DNA of 64,000 nucleotides from the NCBI RefSeq assembly GCF_017357405.1, contig NZ_CP071597.1:1488001-1552000 (forward strand). The letters run 5' to 3'. The notes below the pieces were generated by a model. The model did no database searches and was not told the origin of the DNA. It was given only the letters and a program-made list of their open reading frames with translations. The position numbers and the translations under genes are program-made. The stretch's first letter is position 1, and the number at the start of each line of letters is the position of its first letter. This DNA comes from Halomontanus rarus (GTDB taxonomy: Archaea; Halobacteriota; Halobacteria; Halobacteriales; Natrialbaceae). Positions 8,348-17,110 of the stretch are shown here, piece after piece.

Positions 8348-9259
8348 ATGGACGAGGACGAGGGTGCGGAGAGGGATATTCAGGATACGGAGACGCCCAC
8401 GGAGACCGAGACACGAACAGACACGAACGTCACCGTCGCGGTCGGAATCGTCGCCCAACGCAACAACCAGCGAGCACAGGACCTCGCCACGACGCTCCGC
8501 GAGACGCTCGCGGCCGACGACGTCGCCGTCACCGTCGACGAGGAGACCGGCGACGCGACCGGCCACGAGAGCGTCCCAGCCAGCGCGATGGGCGACTGCG
8601 ACCTCGTCGTGAGTATCGGCGGCGACGGAACCCTCCTCTTCGTCGCCCGCGAGGCGGGGAGCGCACCCATCCTCGGGGTGAATCTCGGAGAGGTCGGATT
8701 CTTGAACGCCGTCCCTCCTGCTGAGGCCGTCGAGACGGTCGTTCCGCTCGTCGAAACGCTCCGTGCGGGTGAGGCTATCCAGAGCCGGCGCGTCAATCGC
8801 CTGCAGGCGACTGGTGACGGCTGGAACCTCGCACCCGCGCTCAACGAGGTCGTCGTCCACGGGCCACAGCGAGGCCACGGCGGCGGCGCCGAGATCGAAG
8901 TTCTCGTCGACGGCGAACGCTACGCGAACAGCCACGCCGACGGCGTCCTCGTCGCGACGCCGACCGGGTCGACAGCCTACAATCTGAGCGAAGGCGGCCC
9001 GCTCGTGTGCCCGACCCTCGAGTCGCTCGTCGTCACACAGATGTGCGCGACGGAGTCGATGCCGCCGCTGGTCGTCGACGCCGACAGCGAACTCACCTTC
9101 CGCGTCTCGGGTGCCGACACCGGCTACGTGATCAGCGACGGCCGGAACAGACAGCGACTCGAGCTCCCGGCGACCGTCACAGTGTCCGTCGCCGACGATC
9201 CCGTGACGCTGGCCGGACCGCGGGTGAACTTCTTCGACGCCCTCGAAAAACTCGAGTAA
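8348..9259 (+). CDS. nadK: NAD(+)/NADH kinase
   Basis: A 303-residue kinase that phosphorylates NAD to NADP using ATP or polyphosphate. The diagnostic GGDGT motif is at residues 91-95, followed by LGVNLGEVGFLN and the second conserved block DGVLVATPTGSTAYNLSEGG, all typical of the NAD kinase fold. The first 28 residues are an acidic extension common in haloarchaea. The ATG at 8348 begins MDEDEGAERD; the earlier in-frame start would add a non-acidic, cysteine-containing leader. It stands alone on the plus strand, 0.3 kb before the next gene; the 9260-9573 gap shows no gene. Confidence 0.93.
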   Translation: MDEDEGAERDIQDTETPTETETRTDTNVTVAVGIVAQRNNQRAQDLATTLRETLAADDVAVTVDEETGDATGHESVPASAMGDCDLVVSIGGDGTLLFVAREAGSAPILGVNLGEVGFLNAVPPAEAVETVVPLVETLRAGEAIQSRRVNRLQATGDGWNLAPALNEVVVHGPQRGHGGGAEIEVLVDGERYANSHADGVLVATPTGSTAYNLSEGGPLVCPTLESLVVTQMCATESMPPLVVDADSELTFRVSGADTGYVISDGRNRQRLELPATVTVSVADDPVTLAGPRVNFFDALEKLE

Positions 9260-9573
9260 TCCACACTGGGAAATCGATACTCGGTACTCGAATACTCGAT
9301 CACGGAACAACTGACGAGTCGTGGATCGGACTGCCAGCGTGGGTCGGGTGCACCGTCGAAGGGACGAAGGACGAAAAACGTCGTGCCCGCCTCGGACTCC
9401 GTCGATACCGTTTTGTGAAGCGGTCCGAAAGACAGTAATATGTCGTCTACTGGCGAACGATCGGGCGAACGGATCGAACGACGCGTTCGGCTCGCGTCAC
9501 GGGGAACTAAGACGGACGTCTCTCGATGCCGTTTCGGCCCCGAAGCCGACTCGAGACGAGAGCGAGCAGAGAC

Positions 9574-10977
9574 ATGGTAGACGTCGTCTTCTCGCTCGGC
9601 AGACTCTTCGCGGCGCTGTTTCTGGTATTTCTGAACGGCTTCTTCGTCGCCGCGGAGTTCGCGTTCGTCCGCATCCGATCGACGCGAGTCGACGCGATGG
9701 CCGAGGAGGGGGGACGGACCGCGGGGATGGTCAAGGAGGCCATGGAGAACTTGGACGACTACCTCGCAGTGACCCAACTGGGCATCACCCTCGCCTCGCT
9801 GAGCTTAGGCTGGATCGGCGAACCCGCCGTAGCGGCGCTCATCAGCCCGATTCTCGAGGGATTCCTTCCGGAGGATGCGATCCACCTCACGGCCGTCATA
9901 CTCGGGTTCTCGGTGATCACGTTCCTCCACGTCGTCTTCGGCGAACTCGCGCCGAAGACGATCGCGATTCAGGAGGCCGAACGGATCGCACTCATCGTCG
10001 CGGTCCCGATGAAGTTCTTCTACTATCTCTTCATTCCCGGAATCATCGTGTTCAACGGCACCGCGAACTTCTTTACGCGGATGATCGGAATCTCCCCGGC
10101 CTCGGAGTCGGCGGAGACGCTCAGCGAGGAGGAGATCATGCTGATCGTCGGCCGCTCCGGCGATCACGGGACGGTCGCCACGGACGAAGTGGAGATGATC
10201 GAGGCGGTCTTCGACCTGGACGACACGATCACTCGCGAGGTCATGGTTCCGCGTCCGGACGTAGTCAGTGTCCCCGCGACGCTGTCGCTCGCGGAACTTC
10301 GCACCGTCGTCGGCGACACCGGCCACACGCGGTATCCCGTCCTCGACGAGGAGAACGACGACCAGATCGTGGGCTTCGTCGACACGAAGGACATCGTTCG
10401 GGCGGGCGAACGCGGCGACGCCGATGGAACGACCGTCACCGCGGGCGACCTCGCTCGCGATCTGCTCGTCGTTCCCGAGACCCGCCCGATCAACGAACTG
10501 CTCGTCGAGTTTCAGGACCAGCAGGGCCAAATAGCCGCGGTGATCGACGAGTGGGGTGCTTTCGAAGGAATCGTGACCGTCGAGGACATCGTCGAGGTCC
10601 TCGTCGGCGACCTCAGAGACGAGTTCGATCGGGTCGACGACGAACCGTCGATCGACGAACTCGAGGGCGGCTCGTACTCGATCGACGGGGGGACGCCCAT
10701 CCAGCGAGTCAACGAGACGCTCGAGACCGAGTTCGAGAGCGACGAGGTCGAGACGATCGGCGGACTCGTGTTGAGCCACCTCGGACGCGCTCCCGCCGTC
10801 GGCGACTCGGTCGAACAAGCGGACCACGTCCTGCGAGTCGACGAGGTCGACGGCGCTCGAATCTCGTCGGTCACTATCGATGTACCACACGAGACGAAAC
10901 CGAAAGACGGCGGCAAAAACGTCGAGAACGTCGAGGACGGAGACGGGCGAGAGGAACACAGGGACGACGGACACTGA
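9574..10977 (+). CDS. CNNM/CBS-domain membrane protein (hemolysin C / CorC family)
   Basis: A 467-residue protein with domains in the usual order: an N-terminal CNNM (DUF21) region with four hydrophobic segments (residues 1-185, including FLNGFFVAAEFAFVR and HVVFGELAPKTIA), two CBS domains (about 200-330; GHTRYPVLDEENDDQIVGFV) and a C-terminal CorC/HlyC domain (about 345-440; SYSIDGGTPIQRVNE). Members act in Mg2+ or Na+ handling, with CBS domains as adenine-nucleotide sensors; the ion here is not known. The ATG at 9574 begins MVDVVFSLGRL, the normal start for the family. The acidic tail is haloarchaeal. Confidence 0.88.
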   Translation: MVDVVFSLGRLFAALFLVFLNGFFVAAEFAFVRIRSTRVDAMAEEGGRTAGMVKEAMENLDDYLAVTQLGITLASLSLGWIGEPAVAALISPILEGFLPEDAIHLTAVILGFSVITFLHVVFGELAPKTIAIQEAERIALIVAVPMKFFYYLFIPGIIVFNGTANFFTRMIGISPASESAETLSEEEIMLIVGRSGDHGTVATDEVEMIEAVFDLDDTITREVMVPRPDVVSVPATLSLAELRTVVGDTGHTRYPVLDEENDDQIVGFVDTKDIVRAGERGDADGTTVTAGDLARDLLVVPETRPINELLVEFQDQQGQIAAVIDEWGAFEGIVTVEDIVEVLVGDLRDEFDRVDDEPSIDELEGGSYSIDGGTPIQRVNETLETEFESDEVETIGGLVLSHLGRAPAVGDSVEQADHVLRVDEVDGARISSVTIDVPHETKPKDGGKNVENVEDGDGREEHRDDGH

Positions 10978-10995
10978 GCACCCTCGACCGGGAGT

Positions 10996-11643
10996 TCAGG
11001 CCCCCTCGACCAGCCGCTCGAGTTGCGCCGGCGGCACGGCACCGCGCGCGGCGTAGCCGCCGGAGACGAACGTCGGGACGCCGGTAATACCCTGCTGAGG
11101 GGCCTCGGCGAACAACTCCTCGAGTCGATCGCGGCGATCGTCGTCCACGAGCGCCGCTCGAACGACGTCGCTCGGGAGTCCGACGTCGGCGGCGAGTTCG
11201 GCGAGCACGTCGGCGTCGCCGATGTCGCGGCCGTCCTGCCAGAGCGCCTCGTAGATCGCGTCGTCGAAGGCTCGCCACTGATCGGGCGCTTCCTCTTTGA
11301 CCGCCAGCGACGCGAGCTGGGCCGGGAGCGAGTCGACGTCGGTCGCGATCTCCTGGGCCATCTCGACGTCGTAGCGCTCCTGCAGTCGTCGAACGTTCTG
11401 TTTCGCCTGCTCGAAGTACTCGTCGTCCTTTCCGTCGTCGACCGCGTGATCGATCGACCCGTCCGGATTTCGCTTGCCTCGACGCAGATCGAACGGCTGC
11501 CAGTCGATCTCGAGGGGGGACTGACGCTCTCGGGTCTCCTCGTACCGCTCGAGTGACTTGCGGCCCAGATAACAGAACGGACAGACGTAGTCTGCGTAGA
11601 CGAGCAGTCGGTCAGCTTCGGACGAGTCTGGCATACCCGTCAT
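10996..11643 (-). CDS. DsbA family / FrnE-like dithiol oxidoreductase
   Basis: A 215-residue thioredoxin-fold protein with the active-site motif CPFCYLG after the first strand (VYADYVCPFC) and the cis-proline loop GITGVPTFV near the end, which together define the DsbA/FrnE group. No signal peptide is present, so it acts in the cytoplasm, as in FrnE-like proteins linked to oxidative stress. Two ATGs are possible (11643 and 11634). Its 3' end converges with the CNNM gene, leaving 18 bp between stops. Confidence 0.9.
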   Translation of the reverse strand: MTGMPDSSEADRLLVYADYVCPFCYLGRKSLERYEETRERQSPLEIDWQPFDLRRGKRNPDGSIDHAVDDGKDDEYFEQAKQNVRRLQERYDVEMAQEIATDVDSLPAQLASLAVKEEAPDQWRAFDDAIYEALWQDGRDIGDADVLAELAADVGLPSDVVRAALVDDDRRDRLEELFAEAPQQGITGVPTFVSGGYAARGAVPPAQLERLVEGA

Positions 11644-11739
11644 AGGTGACGATAACGGAAAAGTCGCAGGCTGACGGCGGTCGTCGCCGAGTCTCGTTTC
11701 GATTTCGAGTCGGTGTTCGAACTCACCTCACTCTCACTC

Positions 11740-12474
11740 TCACTCCTCGTTCGACGCCGACTCGTCGAACTCTCGGTCGGTGAGCGACGGCAAATTCGGA
11801 TCCCGATTCGGGTTCCGACCGTACGCTGGGAGCGCGTCCTCGTCGAGCTGTGACTTCAGGACGCGTCGGAGTCGATTCAGGCTCGTCGTGTCCAGCCCGT
11901 GCTGGGCGGCGAGGTGTTTGAACGTCTCCTCGTCGGTGATATCGTGGGCCTTGTACCGACCGAACAGTTCGTCCATGCGCTCGGGCGAGAGCGCTCCCGC
12001 ATCGACATCGTCCAGCCCGAAGTACGCCTGTCGGTCGACGTCGACGACGTGCCGGATGACCACCAGCGCGACCTTCGGAATGGCCCGCTGGCTGCCGAAC
12101 TCCGTGAGATCGATCTCGTCCATGATCCCCAGCGCGAGGTCTCGCTGCCAGGGCGTCAACTCGAGGGCGTTACACAGCGCCTGCGTCGTCCGCAGTCGGT
12201 CTAACTGGTGGGCGCGCGCGCTGTGGCCCGCAGTCGCCGTGTGCTGTTCGTCGTGTAGCCGCCGGATGTTCTCCGAGAGATCCGATTCCGGAGACTCCGC
12301 CCGTCCGATGATCGTCGCGCTCGGAGTGACGATCCCCCAGCGGCGGACGGTTCCGTCGCGCTGGACTGCGGCCCGCGAGAGCGCACCGGCGCCGGCACGC
12401 ATCTCGAGGCGTCTGATTTCGGGCGCCTCGTCGGAGTCCGGTGGAGGTTCGAGACCCGCCGTGTCGCCTCTCAT
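11740..12474 (-). CDS. DNA-directed RNA polymerase subunit epsilon (haloarchaeal type)
   Basis: A 244-residue protein that matches what I recall of the haloarchaeal RNA polymerase epsilon subunit: a short N-terminal part with RRWGIVTPSATIIGR, then a helical region with ALCNALELTPWQRDLALG and FGSQRAIPKVALVVIRHVV, resembling a cyclin fold as in TFB. Its exact job is unclear in the literature I know; it copurifies with polymerase in Halobacterium. The ATG at 12474 is chosen over a GTG at 12489 because TTTAAC lies 27-32 nt upstream, fitting a leaderless transcript. It diverges from the 44-bp repeat region and mptA. Confidence 0.8.
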   Translation of the reverse strand: MRGDTAGLEPPPDSDEAPEIRRLEMRAGAGALSRAAVQRDGTVRRWGIVTPSATIIGRAESPESDLSENIRRLHDEQHTATAGHSARAHQLDRLRTTQALCNALELTPWQRDLALGIMDEIDLTEFGSQRAIPKVALVVIRHVVDVDRQAYFGLDDVDAGALSPERMDELFGRYKAHDITDEETFKHLAAQHGLDTTSLNRLRRVLKSQLDEDALPAYGRNPNRDPNLPSLTDREFDESASNEE

Positions 12475-12500
12475 ACGTACGGTGGTCACACGTAGAGACG

Positions 12501-12506
12501 GTTAAA
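12501..12506 (-). promoter_or_regulatory. TATA box of the RNA polymerase epsilon gene
   Basis: TTTAAC on the minus strand, 27-32 nt before the ATG at 12474. It supports that start and marks the left edge of the long gap that holds the 44-bp repeats. Confidence 0.5.
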
Positions 12507-12624
12507 TGCATCTCACGACGAGCAGTCGTCTGAACTGAACGTTTCGTGCTGGAACGAAGTCCGTACTGAGCGTAGTCCAGCCGAACAGCCGGCTCAGTGC
12601 AGTCGCTCGACCAGTAGCACTCGT

Positions 12625-12668
12625 GAAAATCCCTTCGTAGCTTTACCTTGTGACCAGAGACACTTAAA
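12625..12668 (+). repeat. 44-bp repeat, copy 1 of 5
   Basis: Starts GAAAATCCCTTCGTAGC and ends GAGACACTTAAA. It carries T at repeat position 19 and G at position 28, against C in the consensus. The strand is nominal; on the other strand the unit begins with the TATA-like TTTAAG. Confidence 0.95.
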
Positions 12669-12805
12669 GAGAGACGGGAGGAATCTCTCGAGTCTCTCGA
12701 CCGAAGCGACGCCTCGTCGACGGGAGAAGAACGGAAACAGAGAGTTCGACGCTTCGTCGTAGCTCGAGATAGCCAACCCCGAGGCTCTTCCGGAATAGTA
12801 GCCGT

Positions 12806-12849
12806 GAAAACCTCTTCGTAGCTCTACCTTATTACGAGAGGTACTTAAA
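12806..12849 (+). repeat. 44-bp repeat, copy 2 of 5 (most diverged)
   Basis: Same 44-bp length, starting GAAAACCTCTTCGTAGC and ending GAGGTACTTAAA. It departs from the other copies at repeat positions 6, 8, 26 and 31, and shares T at 28, G at 36 and T at 37 with copy 5. Confidence 0.9.
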
Positions 12850-12949
12850 GGAAGATCGAACGAACCGTCGCTCGAATGGCAGTCCCTCGAGTAACGGTAC
12901 GTCCAACGAACCGATCGTCAGCAGCGCCGCTCGCGGACGGTGAGTGCTC

Positions 12950-12993
12950 GAAAATCCCTTCGTAGCTCTACCTTGTCACCAGAGACACTTAAA
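12950..12993 (+). repeat. 44-bp repeat, copy 3 of 5
   Basis: Matches the consensus: GAAAATCCCTTCGTAGC, then CTACCTTGTCACCAGA, then GACACTTAAA. The spacer before it is 100 bp, and the one after it 97 bp. Confidence 0.95.
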
Positions 12994-13090
12994 CCGCCAT
13001 CGGCTGAGCGGGACCCGAGAGCGACCTCGAGTACCGTCCACCGACGAGATGACCGACAGGGCCGCTCCGCTCTCCGAGAGTGGCGCACCC

Positions 13091-13134
13091 GAAAATCCCT
13101 TCGTAGCTTTACCTTGTCACCAGAGGCACTTAAA
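13091..13134 (+). repeat. 44-bp repeat, copy 4 of 5
   Basis: Differs from copy 3 at positions 19 (T) and 36 (G) only. It is followed by a 172-bp spacer, the longest of the array. Confidence 0.95.
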
Positions 13135-13306
13135 GGTCGGACGGCTCGCGCAATCACTTCATCGAACGGGACGACTGGACGAGAGGGCCGGAAACAGCCG
13201 ACAGAACCCGTCTCGGTTCTCGAGCATCCCACGGTGACGCGGAGGCGTAGGGTCGACTCGAACGAATGCTCGGACTGTGCAGTCGCTCTCGGAGTTACTC
13301 TCGCAG

Positions 13307-13350
13307 GAAAATCCCTTCGTAGCTCTACCTTGTTACCAGAGGTACTTAAA
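13307..13350 (+). repeat. 44-bp repeat, copy 5 of 5
   Basis: Nearest to mptA: its CTTAAA end lies about 116 nt before the mptA ATG. If the CTTAAA works as a TATA box on the plus strand, the transcript would have an 80-90 nt leader to mptA. Confidence 0.95.
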
Positions 13351-13465
13351 GAACGCAGGCGAAGAATCGACGAACGCGGACGACAGAGACGATCGGCAGC
13401 GACCGGCGCTGATCGAACTGCTCCTTCCGAAAGGCCTAATCGCCCGCTGTCCCGAGTACCAGCCA

Positions 13466-14398
13466 ATGAGTCAGCAACTGCCGGACGTACAGGCGACGGC
13501 CCCCGACGTCACCGTCGGCCTCAGTCGGGTCGGCGTCACCGGCGTCGAAAAACTCGTCAAGATCGCCCGCGAGGGCAAACGACCGATCGTCCTGATGGCC
13601 GAGTTCGAGGTGTTCGTCGACCTCCCCGCCTGGCGCAAGGGCGCCGATATGAGCCGCAACATGGAGGTCATCGACGAGATCCTCGAGGAGGCCACCCGCG
13701 AGGAAGCCCACCAAACCGAGGAGGTCGTTGGCGACGCCGCCGAACGACTGCTCGAGAAACACGACTACACGACCAAGGCTCAGGTCTCGATGGAAGCCGA
13801 GTTCATCCGCCGCGAGCAGACGCCGGAATCGGACCGAGAAACTCAACACAGCGTCGACATCATCGCCTCCGCGACGGCGACCGGGGAGGGGACCCGCGAG
13901 GAGATCGGCGCCCGCGTCGTCGGCATGACCGTCTGCCCCTGCTCGCAGGGAATGTCCGTCGCCCGCGCGAAGCAGAAACTCGAGGACCTCAACGTCGACG
14001 AGGGGAAGATCACGGAGTTCCTCGACGAGATTCCACAACCGGGCCACTCCCAGCGCGGCCACGCGACGCTCACCGTCGAAGCGAACGGCGACCCCGACGT
14101 GGATCTGAACGAGATCATCGACATCGCCCGCGACTCGATGAGCGCCCACATCTACAACCTCGCGAAGCGGCCGGACGAGGATCACATGACCTTCGAGTCC
14201 CACAGCAACGCCAAGTTCGTCGAGGACTGCGTTCGCTCGATGGCCGAGGGCGTCGTGGACGAGTTCGACCAGCTCGAAGACGACGCGGTGATCACGATGA
14301 AACAGTCCAACGACGAGTCGATCCATCAGCACAACGCTCACGCCGAGCGCGTCGTCGAGATGGCGACCCTGCGCGAGGAAGTCAACGGCGACCACTGA
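13466..14398 (+). CDS. mptA: GTP cyclohydrolase MptA (type IV)
   Basis: A 310-residue enzyme of the MptA/FolE2 group, which opens GTP to 7,8-dihydroneopterin 2',3'-cyclic phosphate using a metal (Fe2+ in methanogens) and starts archaeal pterin synthesis. The protein begins [20 protein letters not shown] and shows the family blocks [23 protein letters not shown]-like ([11 protein letters not shown]), the metal-site region [14 protein letters not shown] with its cysteines, and RGHATLTV. Length is normal. It lies downstream of the five 44-bp repeats, whose last copy is the nearest promoter-like sequence. A T-rich tract follows the stop. Confidence 0.93.
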   Translation: MSQQLPDVQATAPDVTVGLSRVGVTGVEKLVKIAREGKRPIVLMAEFEVFVDLPAWRKGADMSRNMEVIDEILEEATREEAHQTEEVVGDAAERLLEKHDYTTKAQVSMEAEFIRREQTPESDRETQHSVDIIASATATGEGTREEIGARVVGMTVCPCSQGMSVARAKQKLEDLNVDEGKITEFLDEIPQPGHSQRGHATLTVEANGDPDVDLNEIIDIARDSMSAHIYNLAKRPDEDHMTFESHSNAKFVEDCVRSMAEGVVDEFDQLEDDAVITMKQSNDESIHQHNAHAERVVEMATLREEVNGDH

Positions 14399-14410
14399 CG
14401 GTCGCGAACG

Positions 14411-14457
14411 CCGGTTCTCGGTTCTGATTCTAATTCTGGTTCTGGCTTTCGCTCTCG
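14411..14457 (+). terminator. T-rich hexamer tract after mptA
   Basis: Beginning 13 nt after the mptA stop, the plus strand reads GGTTCT, CGGTTC, TGATTC, TAATTC, TGGTTC units, a pyrimidine-rich run of period six. Position and composition suggest an intrinsic terminator. The gene on the other strand ends at 14470. Confidence 0.4.
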
Positions 14458-14469
14458 AACCCGACCCCG

Positions 14470-15273
14470 TCAGAACTCGAGCGGCGTCGCTGCCTCCCAC
14501 GTCGGGAGGAACTCCTCGTGGACGTCGGCGGCGAACTCCGGATCCTTGAGGTCGATCATCCCGAACGCCTCGCCGGAACCGAGCGGGTTCGGCACCTGTA
14601 TACACACCTCGACGCCGTCGATGATGTTGAACGTCCCTGTTACGTTCACGCTCGTCCGGACCGAGAAGTCGTCCCGGGCCTGCAGCGCTTCCTGATATCG
14701 GTGGCCGACGTTCTCCGAGAGCGCGCTCACGAGATCGCGGCTCATCAGAACGTCGACGGAGACGCCCCGGTCGAGCGCGTCCTCGAGGTGAGCGAGGACG
14801 TCCTCACCGACGGTGCGAATGTCCATCTGCGGCGAGGGATCGGCGGCGACCATGACGATGTCCCGATCGGCCGCGGTCAGTCGCTCCAGAAGGAGGTCGA
14901 TCGTCTCCTCGGGACCGACGGCGGCGGTCCAGAACTGCTCTTCGACCGGTTCGGCTGCGTCGAGTTCGTCCGAAAGATCGTCGACGATAGACTCGTACTG
15001 ATCCGCCTTCTCCGCGAGTTCGCGTTTCTTGTCGTCTAACAGCCTGTCCAGAGCGGTCGCCGGTTCGACGGCGACGTACTTTTTCGGCCGACTGGCGGTC
15101 TGACTCCGAACGAGGTTGTACTGCTCGATGCTGTTGAGCACGTCGTAAATCCGTCCCATCGGAACGTCGCTCGCCCGCGACAACTCCTTGGCCGTCGTCG
15201 GGCCGGTGGTTAAGAGCGTTCGATAGGCCCGCGCTTCGTACTCGGAGAGCCCGAGATCTCTGAGACTGGCCAT
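14470..15273 (-). CDS. TrmB-family transcriptional regulator
   Basis: A 267-residue regulator. Residues 1-85 form a winged helix of the TrmB type (LRDLGLSEYEARAYRTLL, then VPMGRIYDVLNSIEQYNLVR), followed by a linker helix and a C-terminal phospholipase-D-like sensing region with IVMVAADPSPQMDIR and NIIDGVEVCIQVP. TrmB proteins usually sense sugars or metabolites, and in haloarchaea also control central metabolism. The ATG at 15273 (MASLRDLGLS) is preferred to an upstream start. No target palindrome is evident next to it, and the neighbours do not reveal its regulon. Confidence 0.88.
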   Translation of the reverse strand: MASLRDLGLSEYEARAYRTLLTTGPTTAKELSRASDVPMGRIYDVLNSIEQYNLVRSQTASRPKKYVAVEPATALDRLLDDKKRELAEKADQYESIVDDLSDELDAAEPVEEQFWTAAVGPEETIDLLLERLTAADRDIVMVAADPSPQMDIRTVGEDVLAHLEDALDRGVSVDVLMSRDLVSALSENVGHRYQEALQARDDFSVRTSVNVTGTFNIIDGVEVCIQVPNPLGSGEAFGMIDLKDPEFAADVHEEFLPTWEAATPLEF

Positions 15274-15342
15274 ATCCTCACGAATCCGACCGACAACCAT
15301 AAACGCTGCGGTAGTTTGACTTCGGGCCGTGAGAACCCCTCA

Positions 15343-16998
15343 CTACTCGAGAATCGACCGAATACGGTCGCCCAACTCTTCGGGAGTTGTGGCCGGCTCG
15401 GAAAGACGGTCTCCGCGTTCGACTCGAGCCGTGCCCGACTCGAGTTCGTCCGTTGCTGCTGGGACGACGACCTTCTCGTGATCCGCAAATCGGAACGCGG
15501 CCCGGTGGAGATCCGAACCGGCGGCGGTCCCGACGCGAACGACGAGCGGTTCGCCGGTCAGACGGGCCGCGACCGAGGCGTACCGGGCGACCTGAACACC
15601 GAACCGGTCGCTCGCGCCCGCGAAAGCAGCGATCGTCTCGCGGGCAATCTCGCGGTACTCCTGCTCGCCGGTGAGCACCGCGAGATCGAGCAGCGCGTCC
15701 GCCAGTTCGACGTTGGCGTCCAGCGGCCGAAGCGGCCGATCGAGCAGGCCAGGCCCCGATCGCGGGCCGTCGACGAACGAATCGCCGTCCTGGAGTCGTT
15801 CGATCGTAACGTCGGCGACCGCGCGTGCATCCTCGAGGGCGTTCGCGTCCGCGCCGAGGACGCTCGCAGCGGTCGTGAGTGCGCGGAGGACGCGAGCCTG
15901 ATTCGTGAGGAGGCACCGTTCGCCGTCTCGGTTTCGGTCGTCCCGCGTGTCGCGGTAGTGGACGACGACCCCGTCCTCGAGTAGCGTCTCGCGAACCGTC
16001 TCGAGCGCGCGCTCGGCGTAACGGCGGGCGCGGTCGTCGTCAGTGTAAGCCGCGTAGGTCAGCAGGGCGTCGACCGCGAGCGCGTTCGCACCCGCGAACA
16101 CCGTCTCGTCGATCGGTGGCGTGGCGGCCGCCTCGCGGTCGCTGGCCTCGAGCGTGTACGCGTCGTCCTGTCCGGGGGCTTGACTGCCGGCGAAGGCCGC
16201 CTCGTCGGGAAGCCAGAGGGTGGTCGTCAGGTACTCGATCGTTCGTTCGGCGGGCTCGCGGTACTCCTCGCGGCCGGTCGAGAGGTAGGCGTTGGCGAAC
16301 GCCCGGACGAGCGCCGCGTTGGAGTCGAGCAGCTTCTCGTGCTGGACGCCCGACCAGTTTGGCTCGGTCGCGAAGCGATAGAACCCGCCGTCGTGCTCGT
16401 CGTGCAGGTTGGCGTCGACCGCGTCGAACGAGCGCAGCGCCATCTGCCGGTCGCGCTTGAGCGCGAACTCGAGGGCGTCGGGGACGGGGAACTTCGGGCC
16501 GTCGCCCCAGCCGCCGGCGGTCTCGTCGTAGGTTCCCGACAGCTGGCCGAGCATCTGTGCGGGGATGTCGTCGGTGAGTTCGCCGGCCGGCGGTTCGGTT
16601 TCGTGAAGCGGTCGGGGGATGCGACCGGCCTCGGCGCCCTTGGTCGACCAGAGCTGGCGGACGCTGTCGAGAACTTGTCGCATCCCGTCGGGGCCGAGAT
16701 AGCCCGCGCCGGTGAGCAACGCGCCGTCGGGTGCGAGGAACACGGTCGACGGGAACCCGCCCATGTTGTATCGGTCGCGGACGCGCGGGTGGCGATCGAC
16801 GTCGACCCGGATCGGGACGAAGTCGTCGTTGATGTTCGCCGCGATCGCCGGAACGGCGTACGTTTCCTCGTCCATCTCGTGGCAGTGATCGCACCAGGTC
16901 GCGGTGAGCGAGAGCAAGATCGGCGCGTCGGCTGCCCGCGCCTCCTCGAAGGCGGCGTCGCCCCACTCGCGCCACTCGACCCGCGTGACGTCTTCCAT
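15343..16998 (-). CDS. Thioredoxin-like DUF255 protein (YyaL/SSP411 type)
   Basis: A 551-residue protein. Residues 1-125 are a thioredoxin fold with a CDHC motif (TATWCDHCHEMDEETY) and the YNMGGFPSTVFLAPDG strand; the remainder is a helical (alpha/alpha)6-like domain with WGDGPKFPVPDALEF and FYRFATEPNW. This order is that of the DUF255 / spermatogenesis-associated 20 family, whose substrate is not known; the haloarchaeal form is shorter than the roughly 700-residue bacterial one. The ATG at 16998 (MEDVTRVEWREWG) is the family start. Confidence 0.87.
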   Translation of the reverse strand: MEDVTRVEWREWGDAAFEEARAADAPILLSLTATWCDHCHEMDEETYAVPAIAANINDDFVPIRVDVDRHPRVRDRYNMGGFPSTVFLAPDGALLTGAGYLGPDGMRQVLDSVRQLWSTKGAEAGRIPRPLHETEPPAGELTDDIPAQMLGQLSGTYDETAGGWGDGPKFPVPDALEFALKRDRQMALRSFDAVDANLHDEHDGGFYRFATEPNWSGVQHEKLLDSNAALVRAFANAYLSTGREEYREPAERTIEYLTTTLWLPDEAAFAGSQAPGQDDAYTLEASDREAAATPPIDETVFAGANALAVDALLTYAAYTDDDRARRYAERALETVRETLLEDGVVVHYRDTRDDRNRDGERCLLTNQARVLRALTTAASVLGADANALEDARAVADVTIERLQDGDSFVDGPRSGPGLLDRPLRPLDANVELADALLDLAVLTGEQEYREIARETIAAFAGASDRFGVQVARYASVAARLTGEPLVVRVGTAAGSDLHRAAFRFADHEKVVVPAATDELESGTARVERGDRLSEPATTPEELGDRIRSILE

Positions 16999-17110
16999 GT
17001 CTCCGCCGAGGCGCGTGGCCGGCGTAAGGCCTTCGTTCGACCGACGCTCGAGATCACAGCACTCGACACGAGACTAAAACGTTTTCACCCCTCGGCAGCT
17101 ACCTTCGGGC

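Noticed and set aside
12625..13350. CRISPR array
   Set aside because: The repeats are 44 bp, but the spacers are 97-172 bp of unequal length, the unit has no usual CRISPR dyad, and no cas gene is near.
12625..13350. rRNA fragment suggested by GGTAACAAGGTAG on the minus strand
   Set aside because: Only about 12 bases look like the 16S 3' end; the rest of the unit does not, and the key following bases differ.
12625..13350. Replication origin (ORB elements)
   Set aside because: No orc1/cdc6 gene is close and the repeats lack the usual ORB dyad and G-string as I remember them.
12940..13466. Protein reading of the 44-bp repeats (frames with ENPFVALPC or KSLRSSTL)
   Set aside because: The repeats fall in different reading frames relative to each other, the spacers do not code in common, and the predicted peptides are not acidic as haloarchaeal proteins are.
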